A DNA stretch of 6,694 nucleotides from an uncultured Eubacteriales bacterium. Lineage in GTDB: Bacteria; Bacillota; Clostridia; Christensenellales; Pumilibacteraceae. The position numbers and the translations under genes are program-made. The stretch's first letter is position 1, and every line of letters starts with the position of its first letter. Location: assembly GCA_900553005.1 (NCBI GenBank), contig USBU01000068.1:1-6694 (forward strand), in the 5' to 3' direction. Shown here piece after piece: positions 5,408 through 6,694 of the stretch. Under the pieces are notes generated by a model. The model was not told where the DNA came from, ran no database searches, and worked only from the letters and a program-made list of their open reading frames with translations.

Positions 5408-6646
5408 GGCTTGACGGCGACTACGCCCTGCACGGATCTGTAAACGTCCTTACGTATCAGCTTGCGCTCAATAAGCTTGCCGTCCTTATAATAGGCAAGA
5501 TAGCCCTCAGACGTGAGCCCCGCCGAGCCGTAGCTAACGCGTTTAGCCTCGCCGGGAAGCATATCCTCGGTAACGTACTTGCATTCGGTGTCGGTTATAA
5601 TCTTATCGTCCGGAACGGCGCTTCTTGAGATCACCTTGCTTTCCTTGACTATTTTATACGGAAGCTTTAAGCCGTAAATTTCCACTACGGCCGTCGTATC
5701 CGTACCGTATGCGCGTATGAAAACCGGACCGCCGCTGTTGTTGGTAAATTTCAAATCGCTGCTTCCCGAGTTTACCATAGCGTCGAACGACGGCGGCACA
5801 TACGACGGCGGCAACGAATGATTGCGCACGCAGGTAACGGACATATCCGCAAGCAGCGCGCAGTTGTAAAGAGTGGTGGAAGCCTGGCAAACGCCGCCAC
5901 CGGTGCCGTTTACATACTCTCCTCCGACTATAATTTTAGCTTCCTGAAAGCCGTTGGCCGCGCTGCGTTTTCCCACGGCGGTATTAAAAGAAAATTCCTT
6001 TCCGTCGTCAAGCCTCCGGCCGTTAATCTTTGACAGAGCCAGACGAATGTTATGCTTGCGGTTTTCACCGGAGCTTGAATAATCCGTTTTAAAGCTTGCG
6101 CGCAGCTGAGTGTACTCCTTCAGCTCTTCGGCAGTGACCGACGGCTTAAGCTCGTCGGCGGCAATCCTGACCTTAGCGGACGGACTCTTTCTCAAAGCGT
6201 TGTAAATATCGTAATACAGACGCTGCTCGTTTACGGAATATCCTACCGTTTCTCTTGTTATATAAAACATGGGACGCTCGTAAGGCTTAAAGCTTATGCT
6301 TGCATCGACAGCGTCGCGGTTCACATCGGCTATCACCTTATCCACCGTCTTTTCAAGAAGAGGAAAACAGTACAGGACGGCCGCCTTGGGAGACGAGCCT
6401 TTTTTCAGGTTTTCCTCAACACACTCAAGCTTTTCAAGATACGGAGCGTTAATGCGCCGCTCGTGAAATTCCGCCGTTACGGTATGATCGGGCGCTGTCA
6501 GAGGTTTATCCTCGTAAAGCGCGCTGATCCCGGAAAACTCCATGGATATGGTGACCGGCGTCTCCTCGGCCGAAACGCAGTAAAACGAACCGAATACCAT
6601 TACTGCCGCCAGCAGCGCAGCCGCCGCAGCCGAAAGCGATATTATG
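5404..6646 (-). CDS. Secreted VanW-domain protein with G5-like tail, 5' end missing
   Basis: About 413 genuine residues are present. Residue numbers here count from the apparent ATG at 6675, whose first ten codons are adapter. The sequence begins inside a hydrophobic signal or anchor (about 11-36, ending CVSAEE), so the protein is exported. A region resembling a putative peptidoglycan-binding domain (about 90-190) is followed by the VanW domain (about 195-335). This shows the hallmark KEFSFNTAVGKRSAANGFQEA (227-247, read with the family), IVGGEYVNGTGGGVCQAST (249-267, with C263) and the RNHSLPPSYVPP segment (284-295). The last 60 residues (about 362-423), with ML-P-G, YGSAGL and DGKLIERKLIRKD, look like a G5 domain. 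VanW proteins are common in Clostridia and linked to the cell wall; their biochemical role is not established, and VanW alone does not indicate vancomycin resistance. The real start lies beyond 6646; M at 6600-6598 is an unlikely start because it would cut the signal sequence. Confidence 0.9.
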
Positions 6647-6694
6647 CTGTCTCTTATACACATCTCCGAGCCCACGAGACGGAGCTACATCTCG
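6647..6694 (+). other. Illumina Nextera adapter contamination at the contig end
   Basis: Positions 6647-6665 are the 19-base reverse complement of the Tn5 mosaic end, CTGTCTCTTATACACATCT. Positions 6666-6680 (CCGAGCCCACGAGAC) are the Nextera read-2 adapter tail. Positions 6681-6688 (GGAGCTAC) match an i7 index, N718 as far as I recall. Positions 6689-6694 (ATCTCG) are the start of the P7 sequence. The order and spacing are exactly those of a read-through library molecule. This stretch is not part of the genome and should be trimmed. Read on the minus strand it creates the peptide MGSEMCIRDS, which falsely supplies a start for the VanW gene. Confidence 0.98.

Noticed and set aside
5404..6646. 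VanW as evidence of vancomycin resistance
   Set aside because: VanW-domain proteins are widespread in Clostridia, and no vanHAX, vanRS or ligase gene is present here.
1..6646. tRNA or rRNA genes, CRISPR repeats, insertion sequences, toxin-antitoxin or defence genes
   Set aside because: None was seen: no cloverleaf-like segments, regularly spaced repeats, transposase motifs or terminal inverted repeats. The window is ordinary chromosomal sequence plus adapter.

Overview
This window reads as the end of a metagenomic or draft-genome contig from a Firmicutes bacterium, most likely an uncultured member of the Clostridia. The grounds are a DivIVA-family protein, a VanW/G5-type cell-wall protein, strong GGAGG ribosome binding sites, TTG/GTG starts and a Gram-positive-style consensus promoter. 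That taxonomic call is an inference from gene content and style. Every gene I can support lies on the minus strand, so transcription runs from right to left.

Right end (5404-6694): the last 48 bases are not biological. Positions 6647-6694 are an Illumina Nextera adapter: the mosaic end, the read-2 adapter tail, an 8-base index and the first bases of P7. The genuine insert stops at 6646, inside the 5' end of a secreted VanW-domain protein whose true start is missing. Next, at 4578-5309, is an alanine-rich protein of about 243 aa that I do not recognise. Its only good ribosome binding site points to a GTG start in a different frame, with a run of six T between them. This suggests a one-base indel or a truly frameshifted gene.

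Centre (822-4561): a perfect-consensus promoter (TTGACA, 17 bp, TATAAT) sits just upstream of a tightly packed four-gene operon. The order is lgt (prolipoprotein diacylglyceryl transferase with an acidic C-terminal tail), a small six-helix membrane protein, pncB (nicotinate phosphoribosyltransferase, NAD salvage) and a DivIVA-like coiled-coil protein. The genes overlap by 17, 8 and 4 bases, so translational coupling is likely. The operon ends in a hairpin plus a T-run terminator at 776-804.

Left end (1-680): after the terminator and a leader carrying a small hairpin comes the N-terminal part of an MFS transporter resembling the organophosphate:phosphate antiporter group. It runs off the window.

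The operon joins lipoprotein maturation, NAD salvage and a polar/septal scaffold-type protein, all of which suit vegetative growth. I see no mobile element, CRISPR array, defence island, tRNA or rRNA, and no clearly new biological system. The points most worth a second look are the adapter artefact, the possible frameshift, the unrecognised 4578-5309 protein and the operon linkage.
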